Counted from the stretch's first letter, positions 7,171-16,532 are shown. The stretch is 64,000 bases of DNA from Allobosea sp. BK604 (GCF_004341515.1 NZ_SLZF01000004.1:310001-374000); one strand, 5' to 3'. The notes: a model not told the origin generated them from the letters alone. Numbers and translations are program-made.

Positions 7171-8930
7171 GCGCCGTTCCCGCAGCTCCCGCGCGATCGG
7201 GCGGCATGCCGGCCTGGCTGAGGCGGCCGAACGCGCTCTGGCTCGCCGTGCCCGGCCTCATTTTCCTGGCGGTGTTCTTCGCCTATCCGGTCGGCGAGCT
7301 GCTCTCGCTCGGCCTGCGCAATCCGCAGGGCGGGGCCTTCAGCCTCGCCGCCTTCCAGCGCATCGCCAGTACGGACGTCTATCTCCGTGTGCTCGGCATC
7401 ACCTTCAAGATCGCTGGCAACACGGCGCTGTGGTCGCTGCTGCTCGGCTATCCGCTGGCCTATTGGCTGGCGCGCATGCCGGACCTGTTCCGCGGCCGCA
7501 TGCTGCTCTTCGTCATGGTGCCGTTCTGGACGAGCTATCTCGTCAAGACCTTTGCCTGGATGATCGTGCTCGGCCGCAGCGGCGTCATCAACAACCTGCT
7601 GATGGGCAGTGGCGTCAGCGACCAGCCGCTCGAGCTGCTGCATAACGAATTCGGCGTCATGGTCGGCATGGTCCACGCGATGGTCCCGCTGGCGGTGATG
7701 ACCATGCTGCCGGTGATGATCAATATCGACGGCAGGCTGGTGCAGGCGGCGCAGACGCTGGGAGCCTCGCCCTCGCATGCGTTCTGGCTGGTCTATTTCA
7801 AGCTGTCGCTGCCGGGCGTCGCCGCGGCCGGGTTGCTCGTCTTCATCTCCTCGCTCGGATTCTTCATCGTGCCGGCCTTCCTGGGCGGGCGGCGCGAGAC
7901 GATGCTCGCCCAGCTGATCATCACGCAGGTCCAGGAGCTGCTGAACTGGTCCTTCGCCGGGGCGCTCGCCGCGATGATGCTGGCGACGGCGCTGATCGCC
8001 TGCTGGATCTACGACCGGCTCTTCGGCATCTCGACCATCTCGGGCGGCGAGGCGCAGGAGGGCAAGGGCCGCATCCGCGATCTCGGGCTGGCGATCCTCG
8101 CGCTTCTCGCCAGGGCGAGCGGGCTGGTCGCCGATACCAGCCGCAAGCTGATCGGCAAGGCCGGCAACAGGGTGCTGCTGCCGGTCTTCGCCTGGCTGAT
8201 GATCGCCTTCCTGGTGCTGCCGACGCTGCTTGTCATCCCGCTCGGATTCACCTCCTCGCAATTCCTCGAGTTCCCGCCGCCGGGCTACAGCCTGCAATGG
8301 TTCGAGACCTATTTCTCCTCGCCGCTCTGGATCCAGGCGACGATCCGCTCCTTCCTCGTTGCGACGGCGACGGCCTTCGCCGCGACCTGCATCGGTGGCT
8401 TCGCGGCGCTGGCGCTCGCCCATAGCCGCACGCGCTGGGGCGGGCTGATCTTTGCCTTCTTCCTGGCGCCGATGATCGTGCCGCGCATCGTCATCGCGGT
8501 CGGTCTGTTCTACCTGTTCGCGAAGCTCGGACTCGTCGCCACGGATCTCGGCCTCGTCATCGGCCATACCGTGCTCGCCATCCCCTTCGCGCTGGTCACG
8601 GTCTCGGCGATCCTGAAGACTTACGATGTCAGGCTCGACCAGGCCGCTGCGACGCTCGGCGCCAATCGAGTCAGGACCCTGACCTCGGTCACGATCCCGC
8701 TGGTCAAGGGCGGCCTGATCGCAGCCTTCCTCTTCGCCTTCATCACCTCGTTCGACGAGCTGACGATCGCGATCTTCGTCAGCGGCGGCATCAAGACGAC
8801 GCTGCCCAAGCAGATGTGGGACGACATGATCCTGCAGCTCAACCCGACGCTCGCCGCCGTCTCCGTCGTCGTCTTCGTGATCGTCACGGTGCTGCTGCTG
8901 CTGGCGGAACGCTTCCGCCGCGTCTCCTGA
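7167..8930 (+). CDS. ABC transporter permease, fusion of PotB-like and PotC-like subunits
   Basis: A 587-residue membrane protein twice the usual permease length. The N-terminal half (about residues 20-280) and C-terminal half (about 325-587) each carry a full set of membrane segments and an EAA-loop coupling motif (AAQTLGASPSHAFW; AAATLGANRVRTL), so the two permeases normally encoded separately are joined in one chain. The linker of roughly 45 residues is hydrophilic (GEAQEGKGRIRD). The start overlaps the ATPase stop by ATGA. It should form the inner-membrane channel of the importer encoded by the two preceding genes. Confidence 0.9.
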   Translation: MSAVPAAPARSGGMPAWLRRPNALWLAVPGLIFLAVFFAYPVGELLSLGLRNPQGGAFSLAAFQRIASTDVYLRVLGITFKIAGNTALWSLLLGYPLAYWLARMPDLFRGRMLLFVMVPFWTSYLVKTFAWMIVLGRSGVINNLLMGSGVSDQPLELLHNEFGVMVGMVHAMVPLAVMTMLPVMINIDGRLVQAAQTLGASPSHAFWLVYFKLSLPGVAAAGLLVFISSLGFFIVPAFLGGRRETMLAQLIITQVQELLNWSFAGALAAMMLATALIACWIYDRLFGISTISGGEAQEGKGRIRDLGLAILALLARASGLVADTSRKLIGKAGNRVLLPVFAWLMIAFLVLPTLLVIPLGFTSSQFLEFPPPGYSLQWFETYFSSPLWIQATIRSFLVATATAFAATCIGGFAALALAHSRTRWGGLIFAFFLAPMIVPRIVIAVGLFYLFAKLGLVATDLGLVIGHTVLAIPFALVTVSAILKTYDVRLDQAAATLGANRVRTLTSVTIPLVKGGLIAAFLFAFITSFDELTIAIFVSGGIKTTLPKQMWDDMILQLNPTLAAVSVVVFVIVTVLLLLAERFRRVS

Positions 8931-8951
8931 ACACCCCCTGAGAGAGTTTCA

Positions 8952-10481
8952 ATGGCCTTCGACGATAACGGCTTTGTCGGTTTGCTCCGCGAGCGCGCGC
9001 TCAGCCATCCCGACATGGTCTATGCCCGCTTCAACGGCGTGCCGGTCAGTTATGCCGAGGTCGACGGGCAAGCCTGCGCCTTTGCCGCCCATTTGCGCAG
9101 CCTCGGCCTGGAGCCTGGCGACCGGGTCGCGGTGATGATGCGCAACAGCGTCGCGACGCTGGCTGTCGTCTTCGGCCTGGCCAAGGCGGGAGTGGCCTGG
9201 GTGCCGGTCAATGCGCAGCAGCGCGGCGAGGGCTTGCGCTACCTGCTCAGCCATCCCCGGCCGAAGCTGATCGTCGTCGATGCCGACCTCGCCGCGCTGG
9301 TCGAGGAGGCGAGGCCGGCCGAGCTCGCTCCCGCGGTGCTGGTCCATGCGGGAGGCGGCGCGCTCGATGCGATCCTGAGCTCGGGGAGCGGCTTCGACGA
9401 AGCTGCGCCCGCGGCGGATGCAGTCTTCGCCATCATGTACACCTCCGGCACGACCGGCAGGCCCAAGGGCGTCATTGTCTCGCACCGGATGCTGCGGCTG
9501 GCGGCGGAAGGCGTCGGGCGGGTCTCGGCCGCCAAGGCCGGCGAAGTGCTGTTCGTCTGGGAGCCGCTCTACCATATCGGCGGCGCCCAGCTCCTGCCGC
9601 TGCCGATGATCCGCGATGTCACGCTCGCCATGGTCGACCGCTTCAGCGCCAGCCGCTTCTGGCAGCAGGTGCGCGAGGAGGGCGCGACGCATATCCATTA
9701 TCTCGGTGGCATCCTGCAGATCCTGCTCAAGCAGCCGCCGGGCGCGCTCGACCGGACGCATGGCGTGCGCATCGCCTGGGGAGGCGGCTGCCCGCCCGAT
9801 ATCTGGCCGCAATTCCAGAAGCGCTTCGGCGTCGAGATCCGCGAATGCTACGGCATGACCGAAGCCTCCAGCATCACGACTTGCAACGACAGCGGCACGC
9901 TCGGCGCCGTCGGCCGGGCGATGCCCTGGTTCACGGTCGAGCTGCTCGACGCCGAGGGGCGACATGTCGGGCAAGGCGAGCGCGGCGAGATCGTGGTGCG
10001 GAGCTCGAAGCCGGGCGCGATCTTCCCCGGCTATCTCGACAATCCCGAGGCGACTGCCAAGGCGCTGCGCAATGGGGCGCTCCATACCGGCGATCTCGGC
10101 TCGTTCGATCCGGAGGGCAACCTGTTCTTCCATGGCCGCATGACCGACAGCGTGCGCTGCCGCGGCGAGAACGTCTCGGCCTGGGAGGTCGAGCATGTCG
10201 CGGCCGAATACGAGGCAGTCGAGGATTGCGCCATGATCGGCGTCGCGGCCGAGATCGGCGAGCAGGAGATCAAGCTCTTCGTCAAGCCGAAGGAGGGCAG
10301 CGAGGTCGATCCGGAAGCGCTCTCGCGTTGGCTCGGCCAACGCCTCGCCCCCTATCAGAACCCGCGCTACATCGCGGTCGTCGCCGAATTCGAGCGTACC
10401 GCAAGCCAGCGCATCATGAAGCACAAGCTCTCGCCCAGCCGCGAGGACTGCTTCGACCGCATGGCCCTGCAGAAAGCCTGA
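8952..10481 (+). CDS. AMP-dependent acyl-CoA synthetase/ligase, CaiC-like
   Basis: A 509-residue ANL-superfamily enzyme. The phosphate-binding P-loop reads YTSGTTGRPKGV (about residues 161-172), the adenine region YGMTEASS, the hinge/ATP-ribose region HTGDLGSFDPEGNLFFHGR, and a C-terminal lysine lies in SQRIMKHKL. It activates a carboxylate to an acyl-CoA through an acyl-adenylate. The closest family resemblance I see is to carnitine/crotonobetaine-CoA ligases (CaiC) and other short polar acyl-CoA ligases. With the crotonase at the head of the operon it suggests CoA-dependent breakdown of an imported carboxylate. The gene starts 21 bases after the permease. Confidence 0.88.
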   Translation: MAFDDNGFVGLLRERALSHPDMVYARFNGVPVSYAEVDGQACAFAAHLRSLGLEPGDRVAVMMRNSVATLAVVFGLAKAGVAWVPVNAQQRGEGLRYLLSHPRPKLIVVDADLAALVEEARPAELAPAVLVHAGGGALDAILSSGSGFDEAAPAADAVFAIMYTSGTTGRPKGVIVSHRMLRLAAEGVGRVSAAKAGEVLFVWEPLYHIGGAQLLPLPMIRDVTLAMVDRFSASRFWQQVREEGATHIHYLGGILQILLKQPPGALDRTHGVRIAWGGGCPPDIWPQFQKRFGVEIRECYGMTEASSITTCNDSGTLGAVGRAMPWFTVELLDAEGRHVGQGERGEIVVRSSKPGAIFPGYLDNPEATAKALRNGALHTGDLGSFDPEGNLFFHGRMTDSVRCRGENVSAWEVEHVAAEYEAVEDCAMIGVAAEIGEQEIKLFVKPKEGSEVDPEALSRWLGQRLAPYQNPRYIAVVAEFERTASQRIMKHKLSPSREDCFDRMALQKA

Positions 10482-10485
10482 CGCG

Positions 10486-11562
10486 ATGAGTTGCTGCGAT
10501 ATCCTGGTTTCCGGCACTGGCGGCTTCGCCGCGCGGATCCTGTTCGACATTGCCGCGACGGCGGCGAGCCCGGTCAAGGTCGTGATCGCCGGGCGCAACC
10601 GCGACCGGCTGCAATGGCTGAAGACGGCGGCCAGTGCCCGTGCCGCCATCTTCGGTCGCCCGGCCCTGTTCGAGACATACGAGATCGACCTGCTCGGCGA
10701 GGGAGCCGCGACGGCGCTGATCGAGACAACGCGACCGAAGGTGACCGTCCAGGCGGCCTCGATCCAGACCTCGCAGGTCATCGCCCATAGCGGAAATGCC
10801 TGGACGCGTCTCGTCGCCGAGGGCGGCCTGAGCGCGACGGCCGTGTTCCAGGCGCTGATCAGCAGCCGCGTGGCCGCCGCGATCACGAGCCTCGGGCACC
10901 GCACGGCCCTGATCAATTGCTGCTTCCCCGATGTCGTCAACGGCATGATCACGGCGCAGGGTCATCAGGTCGCCTGCGGCATGGGCAATGTCGCGATCCT
11001 GTCGAATGTCTTCGCCGGCTCGCGCCTGGTTCCGGGCGCGCTCAAGCTGCTCGCCCATTACCAGAACCTCTCGGCCTGGCGCCGGCCGGCGACCGAGCGG
11101 GCAGGGGCCGCTGCGCCGCGGGTCTGGGTCGACGGCAAGGAACTCGGCGACGTCTTCGCCACCTTCGCCGCGGTGAAGCTGACGCCCGAGCCCGTAATCG
11201 ACATCTCCGGCGCGAGCGGCGTGCCGATGCTGCTGGCCCTGGCGGCGGGCGATACCTGGTCCGGCCATGTGCCCGGTCCGGCCGGGCTGCCCGGCGGCTA
11301 CCCGGTCGAGCTGACGGCGGCCGGCCTTGAACTCGCACTTCCGGCCGGCCTGCCGCGCGAGGTGGCGATCGCGTGGAATGCCGCCTACGAGGCGCGCAGC
11401 GGCCTCGTCGTGGAGGCCGGGCGGGTGCGTTACACCGGTGTCCTGCAGCAGCGCCTCGGCGATTACGCGCCGGAACTGGCTGAAGGCTTCGCCATCTCCG
11501 ACCTCGAGGCCGTCTGCAGCGAGATGCTCGAGCTGCGGACCAGGCTTTCCGGGCTGGACTAG
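10486..11562 (+). CDS. NAD(P)-binding Rossmann-fold protein of unknown function (saccharopine-dehydrogenase-like N terminus)
   Basis: A 358-residue protein opening with a nucleotide-binding pattern (LVSGTGGFAARILFDIA) and a second-strand end VVIAGRNRDRL, like saccharopine reductase-type or amino-acid-dehydrogenase-type Rossmann domains. The rest (for example LINCCFPDVVNGMITAQG) I do not recognise. It lies 4 bases after the ligase gene and 41 before an FAD amine oxidase, so it is an integral part of the operon. A role as a reductase or dehydrogenase acting on an imine or keto intermediate is plausible but not demonstrated. Close homologues would be worth looking for beside HcnABC-like clusters. 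Confidence 0.7.
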   Translation: MSCCDILVSGTGGFAARILFDIAATAASPVKVVIAGRNRDRLQWLKTAASARAAIFGRPALFETYEIDLLGEGAATALIETTRPKVTVQAASIQTSQVIAHSGNAWTRLVAEGGLSATAVFQALISSRVAAAITSLGHRTALINCCFPDVVNGMITAQGHQVACGMGNVAILSNVFAGSRLVPGALKLLAHYQNLSAWRRPATERAGAAAPRVWVDGKELGDVFATFAAVKLTPEPVIDISGASGVPMLLALAAGDTWSGHVPGPAGLPGGYPVELTAAGLELALPAGLPREVAIAWNAAYEARSGLVVEAGRVRYTGVLQQRLGDYAPELAEGFAISDLEAVCSEMLELRTRLSGLD

Positions 11563-11603
11563 CCTTCGACAGGAGCTCGCCGCTGCTTGCCGAGAGATTC
11601 GTG

Positions 11604-13040
11604 ATGCCCGCATCGCCATCCGATCCGACCCTTGTCCCGGCCGAGCGCTCCTGGTGGTTCGACGACGCACTTGCGGCTGAAGGCAATCCAGCGCCGTTGC
11701 CGGCGCTGTCGGGCGGAACGCAGGTCGATGTCGCGATCGTCGGAGGCGGCTATACCGGCTTGTGGACGGCGCTCGCCCTCAAGGAGAGGGCGCCGTCGCT
11801 GACCATTGCGCTGATCGAGGCGTCGCTTTGCGGCTCCGGTGCGAGCGGCAAGAATGGCGGCAAGGTCCATGGCTACTGGGCCTCGCTCGCCGGCATGGAA
11901 GCCAATCTCGGCGCCGATGCCGCGCTCGCGGTCGCGCGTGCCGGCACGCGGGCGCAGGACGCGATCCGCCGCTTCGCGACCAGTCCCGGCCGCGATGTCT
12001 GGTGGCGCGAGGCCGGCAATCTCTGCGTCTCTGCCTCCCCGGCGCAGGATGCCAGGATCGCGACCATGGTCGCCACGGCGCGGCGACTCGGCGTTCCCGA
12101 CAGCGCCCAGGCGCTCAGCGCGGACGAGGTCGCGCTGCGCTGCAAGTCGCCGGCCTTCCGCGCCGGGATCTTCCTGCCGGAAGGGGCGAACGTCCATCCC
12201 GCCCGCCTGGCGCGGGCGCTGCGCAGCGCGGCCCTGGCCGCCGGCGTCACGATCTACGAGAAGACGCCGATGCTCGGCCTCGATGCCGGCACGCCGAACC
12301 GGCTTCGCACCCCGGCTGGCCAGATCATCGCCCGCGACGTCGTTCTGGCCACGAATATCGCGCTCGCCCGGCTGCCCGAGATCCGGCCCCATGTCAGCGT
12401 CTTCTCGAGCTATGCGCTGATGACGGCTCCGGCGCCGGAGCAGGTCGCCGCCGCCTGCTGGACCGGCGACGAGGGCATCGCCGATCTCAGGATGTTCCTG
12501 CACTATTTCCGGAAGACCGTGGACGGGCGCGTCCTGATGGGCTCCGGCTCGGGCCCGATCGCCTACGGCGGCGATGCCGCGGCTGCGGCACTGATGCGGG
12601 ACAACGCCTCGGCAGAGCGCGCCCTGCGCGGCCTCCGGCGCCTGCTGCCCGGCTTTGCTGATATCGGCATCACGAGAGCCTGGGGCGGCGGCATCGATGT
12701 CTCGTCCGACCGCCTGCCGTTTTTCCGCACGCTGCCGGGCCGCCGCATCCATTATGGCTGCGGCTATTCCGGCCATGGCGTCAATCCGACCTATATGGGC
12801 GGCCAGTGCCTGGCCTCGCTTGTGCTCGGGGTGAAGGATGACTGGTCGAGCCTGCCGCTCTGCACGCGCGGCTTGCCCGCGCTGCCACCGGAGCCGCTGC
12901 GAACCCTCGGCGGCCGGTTGATCCGCTGGGGCATCATCGGCTGCGAAGAAGCGGAAGAACGGGGCGAGCGCGGCAGCGCACCGATGCGCGCCGCGGCCGC
13001 GATCCCCCGGCTGTTCGGGCTGAGGATCGGAACACGATAG
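11604..13040 (+). CDS. FAD-dependent oxidoreductase, gamma-glutamylputrescine oxidase (PuuB/OrdL)-like
   Basis: A 478-residue DAO-family flavoprotein. VAIVGGGYTGLWTALAL (from about residue 38) is the FAD loop, and the C-terminal part has YGCGYSGHGVNPTYMGG, a flavin-contact motif characteristic of the PuuB/OrdL branch; SGKNGGKVHGYW matches the family's substrate-side segment. Family members oxidise secondary or primary amines to aldehydes or imines. An in-frame GTG at 11601 is directly adjacent and equally possible. Last gene of the operon that starts at 4174. A second amine-oxidising flavoprotein beside the HcnABC-like complex points to a substrate with more than one C-N bond to break, or to separate but related substrates. 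Confidence 0.86.
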   Translation: MPASPSDPTLVPAERSWWFDDALAAEGNPAPLPALSGGTQVDVAIVGGGYTGLWTALALKERAPSLTIALIEASLCGSGASGKNGGKVHGYWASLAGMEANLGADAALAVARAGTRAQDAIRRFATSPGRDVWWREAGNLCVSASPAQDARIATMVATARRLGVPDSAQALSADEVALRCKSPAFRAGIFLPEGANVHPARLARALRSAALAAGVTIYEKTPMLGLDAGTPNRLRTPAGQIIARDVVLATNIALARLPEIRPHVSVFSSYALMTAPAPEQVAAACWTGDEGIADLRMFLHYFRKTVDGRVLMGSGSGPIAYGGDAAAAALMRDNASAERALRGLRRLLPGFADIGITRAWGGGIDVSSDRLPFFRTLPGRRIHYGCGYSGHGVNPTYMGGQCLASLVLGVKDDWSSLPLCTRGLPALPPEPLRTLGGRLIRWGIIGCEEAEERGERGSAPMRAAAAIPRLFGLRIGTR

Positions 13041-13126
13041 GATCGTCCACTGCCCGGCCGATCCTGGGCATCAGGAGCGGGCTAATTGGGTTCGCCGACG
13101 ACCGGAGCAAAATGCGGTAAAGGTCC

Positions 13127-13750
13127 TCAAAGCGGGCGCTCCCCGAACAGCGTGAGGTTCGCTGCGCGAGGCTTCGCAGCCTCTTGGGGATTTGCGGGGA
13201 TAAACGAGCTCTTCCCTCCGGCCAGTGCGACCGGCAGCAGCATCACGCGCACGAAGGCATTGGTGGCGCCGCTGATATTCGTTCCGACGACGGTCTCGTG
13301 GCCGCTCTCGAACCAGGCCTGGCCCGCTTCGATGCGGTCGAGGTGGTCGCCGACCTCGGCCAGGAGCAGGCCGCGCCGAAGCCGGCGTATGCCGGGACCC
13401 TGATGCCGATGCGCCGGGGTCTGGGCGCCGGCCGCGGACTCGACGCGATCGGCGCGCAGCAGGTGAGCGCCCTCCGGCAGCGAGACGGCGCGCGAGAGCA
13501 CCGGTGAAAGTCCGTCCTGCCGCGGAGGCAAACTGGCACCCGGGACGAGCTCGTAGATCCAGGCGATGGCGGATGCCGAGACGGTATCTCCGGCAGTGGC
13601 GAAGCTCCCGGCATCCTGTGCCAGGCTCGTGCCCGTAACCGTGGTGTCACCATCCGCGGCATAGACGAAAGCGTGGCCGCCCGTCGGAACGATATAATGC
13701 CCCGTGGGGGCGAGGTCGTAGACGGTCAATCGCCATCTCTGCGCGCTCAT
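13127..13750 (-). CDS. cupin-fold protein of unknown function
   Basis: A 207-residue protein that looks like a bicupin: beta-rich repeats with PTGGHAFVYAADG in the first half and PAHRHQGPGIRRL with EAGQAWFESGHE in the second. The histidines of HRHQG could bind a metal. A GGAAG ribosome-binding site precedes the ATG. It is the last gene of a minus-strand set that begins with the ThDP enzyme at 16489, though a repeat element separates it from the hydrolase upstream. Cupins of this size are often quercetinase-like dioxygenases, isomerases or small-molecule sensors; I cannot choose. It is convergent with the FAD oxidase gene, 86 bases apart, and no clear terminator is seen between them. Confidence 0.7.
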   Translation of the reverse strand: MSAQRWRLTVYDLAPTGHYIVPTGGHAFVYAADGDTTVTGTSLAQDAGSFATAGDTVSASAIAWIYELVPGASLPPRQDGLSPVLSRAVSLPEGAHLLRADRVESAAGAQTPAHRHQGPGIRRLRRGLLLAEVGDHLDRIEAGQAWFESGHETVVGTNISGATNAFVRVMLLPVALAGGKSSFIPANPQEAAKPRAANLTLFGERPL

Positions 13751-13807
13751 GTCGTGCTTCCTGCTCGCCGGCTGCGGGCTCGTTCATTCTGGTGTTTTTA
13801 CGAACTG

Positions 13808-13885
13808 CAAGAATGCTCTAGCCCGGTATTTTGATGTATTGTCTTCACGCGAACCGGCATCCGATTCGCGCGAGAATGCTCTAGG
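13808..13885. repeat. Hyphomicrobiales-type intergenic repeat, copy 1 (shorter form)
   Basis: Begins and ends with GAATGCTCTAG and contains CTTCACGCGAACCGGCATCC. It aligns over almost its full length with the right part of the element at 61971-62076, sharing the order GAATGCTCTA - AT-rich spacer - CTTCACGCGAACCGGCATCC - CGAGAATGCTCTAGG. It lacks the left hairpin of that copy. The last three bases of the hydrolase gene (its TAG stop, on the minus strand) come from the repeat. Confidence 0.75.
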
Positions 13886-14762
13886 CTCGCGACGGCCGCG
13901 CCTTGCCGATGATCGCGCTCGGAAGCGGCGCGCCCGGCTCCATCAGCTCGTTCAGGATGTCGAAATGACCCCAGCGCGGGAGCGTATGGACTTCCGGCCG
14001 CATGCCGCTGCGGTGGAGGTGATGCGAATAGCGATAGGTCTGCTCGATCCAGTGCCAGGGCTCGAGACCGCCCGCGATCAAGGTCGTCGGGCATTTGACC
14101 TGGACCTGCCGGCGCTCGACGTCGCGGCGCCGCGCGATCTCCTCGGTCAGGCGCACCTCGGCATTGACGCTGGTGCCCATGACCGGGCGCGGATCGAAAA
14201 TGCCGCTGATCATCACCGCGCCGCTCACGAAGGCAGGATCGATAGCTTCGCCCGCCCAGTCATGCGCCATGCATTCGGCCACCAGATGCGCCCCGGCCGA
14301 ATGCCCGGACAGGCTGATACGGCCGGGATCGCCGCCGAAGCGCGCCGCCTCCTGTCTGACCCAGGCCAGCGCGGCGATCGCCGATTCCGCGACCCCGTCC
14401 AGCGTCGAGGCGGGACAGAGCTCGTAATTGGCGATGACGGTGGTGATGCCGGCGGCGACCAGCGGCGCGGCGACGAAGGCGAAATTCTGCTTGTCCTGCG
14501 CGCGCCAATAGCCGCCATGGTAGAAGATATGGACCGGCGCCGGGCCGTCGTTCCCCGCCGCGGGATAGATATCGACCTTGCGCAGCGGGTGCTCGCCATA
14601 GGAAAGGTCGGCATGGCGCACGAGTTGCTCCAGGGCCGCGGCATTGGTCGCCGCGCGGCTCGCCTGCGCGTCCTTGAAATCGGGGAAGGCGGCCTGGGGA
14701 TTGTACTGGAATTCGTGCTCGGCAGCCGTAAGGGACGACCAGAAAGCCTGTTCAGAAGACAT
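13881..14762 (-). CDS. alpha/beta hydrolase, arylformamidase/BD-FAE-like
   Basis: A 293-residue esterase-type hydrolase. YHGGYWR (about residues 80-86) is the HGG oxyanion motif, GHSAG (near residue 154) the nucleophile elbow with its serine, and WGHFD near the C terminus carries the likely catalytic histidine. The profile resembles kynurenine formamidase and related N-acyl or carbamoyl hydrolases. GGGAG before the ATG supports the start. It follows the ThDP enzyme gene by 29 bases, so the two are co-transcribed. In this cluster it may cleave an ester or amide of the imported compound. Its stop codon lies inside a dispersed repeat, which suggests the 3' end was reshaped by insertion of the element. 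Confidence 0.85.
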   Translation of the reverse strand: MSSEQAFWSSLTAAEHEFQYNPQAAFPDFKDAQASRAATNAAALEQLVRHADLSYGEHPLRKVDIYPAAGNDGPAPVHIFYHGGYWRAQDKQNFAFVAAPLVAAGITTVIANYELCPASTLDGVAESAIAALAWVRQEAARFGGDPGRISLSGHSAGAHLVAECMAHDWAGEAIDPAFVSGAVMISGIFDPRPVMGTSVNAEVRLTEEIARRRDVERRQVQVKCPTTLIAGGLEPWHWIEQTYRYSHHLHRSGMRPEVHTLPRWGHFDILNELMEPGAPLPSAIIGKARPSRA

Positions 14763-14791
14763 AGCGATACTCCCTATCGAATTCGTCCGCC

Positions 14792-16489
14792 TCAGTTCGC
14801 CGCCAGGCGCGCGAGAGCCGAGTTGCGCACGCCCGAAAGCGTGCTGCGCACCGACAATGCTTCCGGATCGGTTATCAGTTCGATCAAGGCACTGGCCGGC
14901 GCGTTGCGTGCGCGTTCGAACGCAGCCTCGAAATCGGTGGTCGCCTCGATGCGCTCGGCATGCAGGCCATAGGCCTTGGCCAGCGTCACGAAATCCGGGT
15001 TGGTCAATGCGGTACCGCTTTCCCGTGCCGGATAATGCCGCTCCTGATGCATGCGGATGGTGCCGTACATGCCATTATTGACGACGATGAACAGGATCTT
15101 CAGCCCGTATTGCGCGGCCGTCGCCAACTCCTGGCCATTCATCAGGAAGCAGCCATCGCCGGCCATGGAGACGACACCGCGCTGCGGGTAGGCCAGCTTG
15201 GCGGCGACCGCGGCCGGCACGCCATAGCCCATCGCGCCGGAGGTCGGCGCGAGCTGCGTGCGATAATCCGAGAAATGCCAGTGGCGATGCAGCCAGCCGG
15301 TATAGTTGCCGGCGCCCGAGCACATGATCGTGTCGGCGGGAAGGGCGGCGCGCAACTGGCTGACGATCTCGCCGAGATTGACGCCGCCGGGCTGCTGCGA
15401 CGGGACCAGGCTCACCTCGTAGTCAGAGCGGCAGTCCCGCGCCCAGTCGCGCCATGGCTGCGCGGCGACCGGCTCACGCGCCGCGAGGGCCGCGACCACT
15501 GTCGATGCGGCGGCATTCACCGGCAGATCGGCCTGGTAGACGCGGCCAAGCTCGTTCGGATCGGGATGGACATGGACGACCGTCTTGCCGGCCGGCCGGG
15601 GCGGTGCGAGCAAGGTGTAGCCAGCGGTCGTCATCTCCCCGAGGCGCGGGCCGAGCACGAGCAGCAGATCGGCCTCGCCCAGCCGCTTGGTCAGGCTCGG
15701 CTCGGCGCCGATGCCGAAATGCCCGACGAAACAGGGCTCGCTGTTCGGCAGATAGTCCTGGCAGCGCAAGGACACCGCGACCGGCAGCGCATTTCGGCGG
15801 GCAAGGGCCACGAGGTCGCGGCCGGCCTGCTCGCTCCAGCCGCCACCGCCCGCGATGATCATGGGCCGCCGCGCCTTGCCGAGGTGCGTCATGATCTCGT
15901 CGACCTGATCGGCGCGCGGTGCGGCCGGGATCGGTTCGGCGCGGCGTCCGAGATCGATCTCGCCGGCGACGATGTCGCTCAGCATGTCCTCGGGCAAGGC
16001 CAGCACGACCGGGCCGGGCCGTCCGGCCATCGCGGTCTGGAAGGCACGATGCAGATATTCGGGGATGCGGCGCGCGTCGTCGATCTGCGCCGACCACTTC
16101 GCCAGCGGCGCGAACATGGCGCGGAAGTCGACTTCCTGAAAGCCCTCGCGATCGGCGAAGTCGCGCCCGACCTGGCCGATGAACAGGATCATCGGGGTCG
16201 AATCCTGGAAGGCAGTGTGGACGCCGATCGACGCGTTGGTCGCGCCGGGGCCGCGGGTCACGAAGCAGATACCGGGGCGCCCGGTCAGCTTGCCATGGGC
16301 CTCGGCCATGTTGGCGGCCCCGCCTTCCTGGCGGCAGACGATCAGATCGATCGCGTCGCGCCCGTCATGGAGCGCGTCGAGCACGGCGATATAGCTCTCG
16401 CCGGGGACGCAGAAGACGCGCTCGGTGCCGTGGAGTGCGAGGCAATCCACCAGAATCTGGGCGCCGGTCCGGCCCGCCTGCGTCTTCAT
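14792..16489 (-). CDS. thiamine diphosphate-dependent enzyme, acetolactate synthase-like
   Basis: A 565-residue three-domain ThDP enzyme. E55 in CRQEGGAANMAEAHG is the cofactor-activating glutamate, and MAGDGCFLMNGQELATAA with a following VVNNG is the Mg/ThDP motif. Length and layout match the large acetolactate synthase, glyoxylate carboligase and 2-keto-acid decarboxylase group. There is no small regulatory subunit nearby, and the neighbourhood is catabolic, so a biosynthetic AHAS role is unlikely. It probably decarboxylates or ligates a 2-keto acid made by the cluster. Divergent from the GntR gene; phased ATTGG repeats lie 44-69 bases upstream of the start codon. Confidence 0.87.
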   Translation of the reverse strand: MKTQAGRTGAQILVDCLALHGTERVFCVPGESYIAVLDALHDGRDAIDLIVCRQEGGAANMAEAHGKLTGRPGICFVTRGPGATNASIGVHTAFQDSTPMILFIGQVGRDFADREGFQEVDFRAMFAPLAKWSAQIDDARRIPEYLHRAFQTAMAGRPGPVVLALPEDMLSDIVAGEIDLGRRAEPIPAAPRADQVDEIMTHLGKARRPMIIAGGGGWSEQAGRDLVALARRNALPVAVSLRCQDYLPNSEPCFVGHFGIGAEPSLTKRLGEADLLLVLGPRLGEMTTAGYTLLAPPRPAGKTVVHVHPDPNELGRVYQADLPVNAAASTVVAALAAREPVAAQPWRDWARDCRSDYEVSLVPSQQPGGVNLGEIVSQLRAALPADTIMCSGAGNYTGWLHRHWHFSDYRTQLAPTSGAMGYGVPAAVAAKLAYPQRGVVSMAGDGCFLMNGQELATAAQYGLKILFIVVNNGMYGTIRMHQERHYPARESGTALTNPDFVTLAKAYGLHAERIEATTDFEAAFERARNAPASALIELITDPEALSVRSTLSGVRNSALARLAAN

Positions 16490-16532
16490 GCGACTATCCT
16501 CGCGATTGGTCAGAGTGTCCTGCTATGACTAA

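Noticed and set aside
14792..16489. Biosynthetic acetolactate synthase (ilvB) for the ThDP enzyme
   Set aside because: No ilvN or ilvC neighbour, and the gene sits in a catabolic cluster under a GntR regulator; only the broad family is supported.
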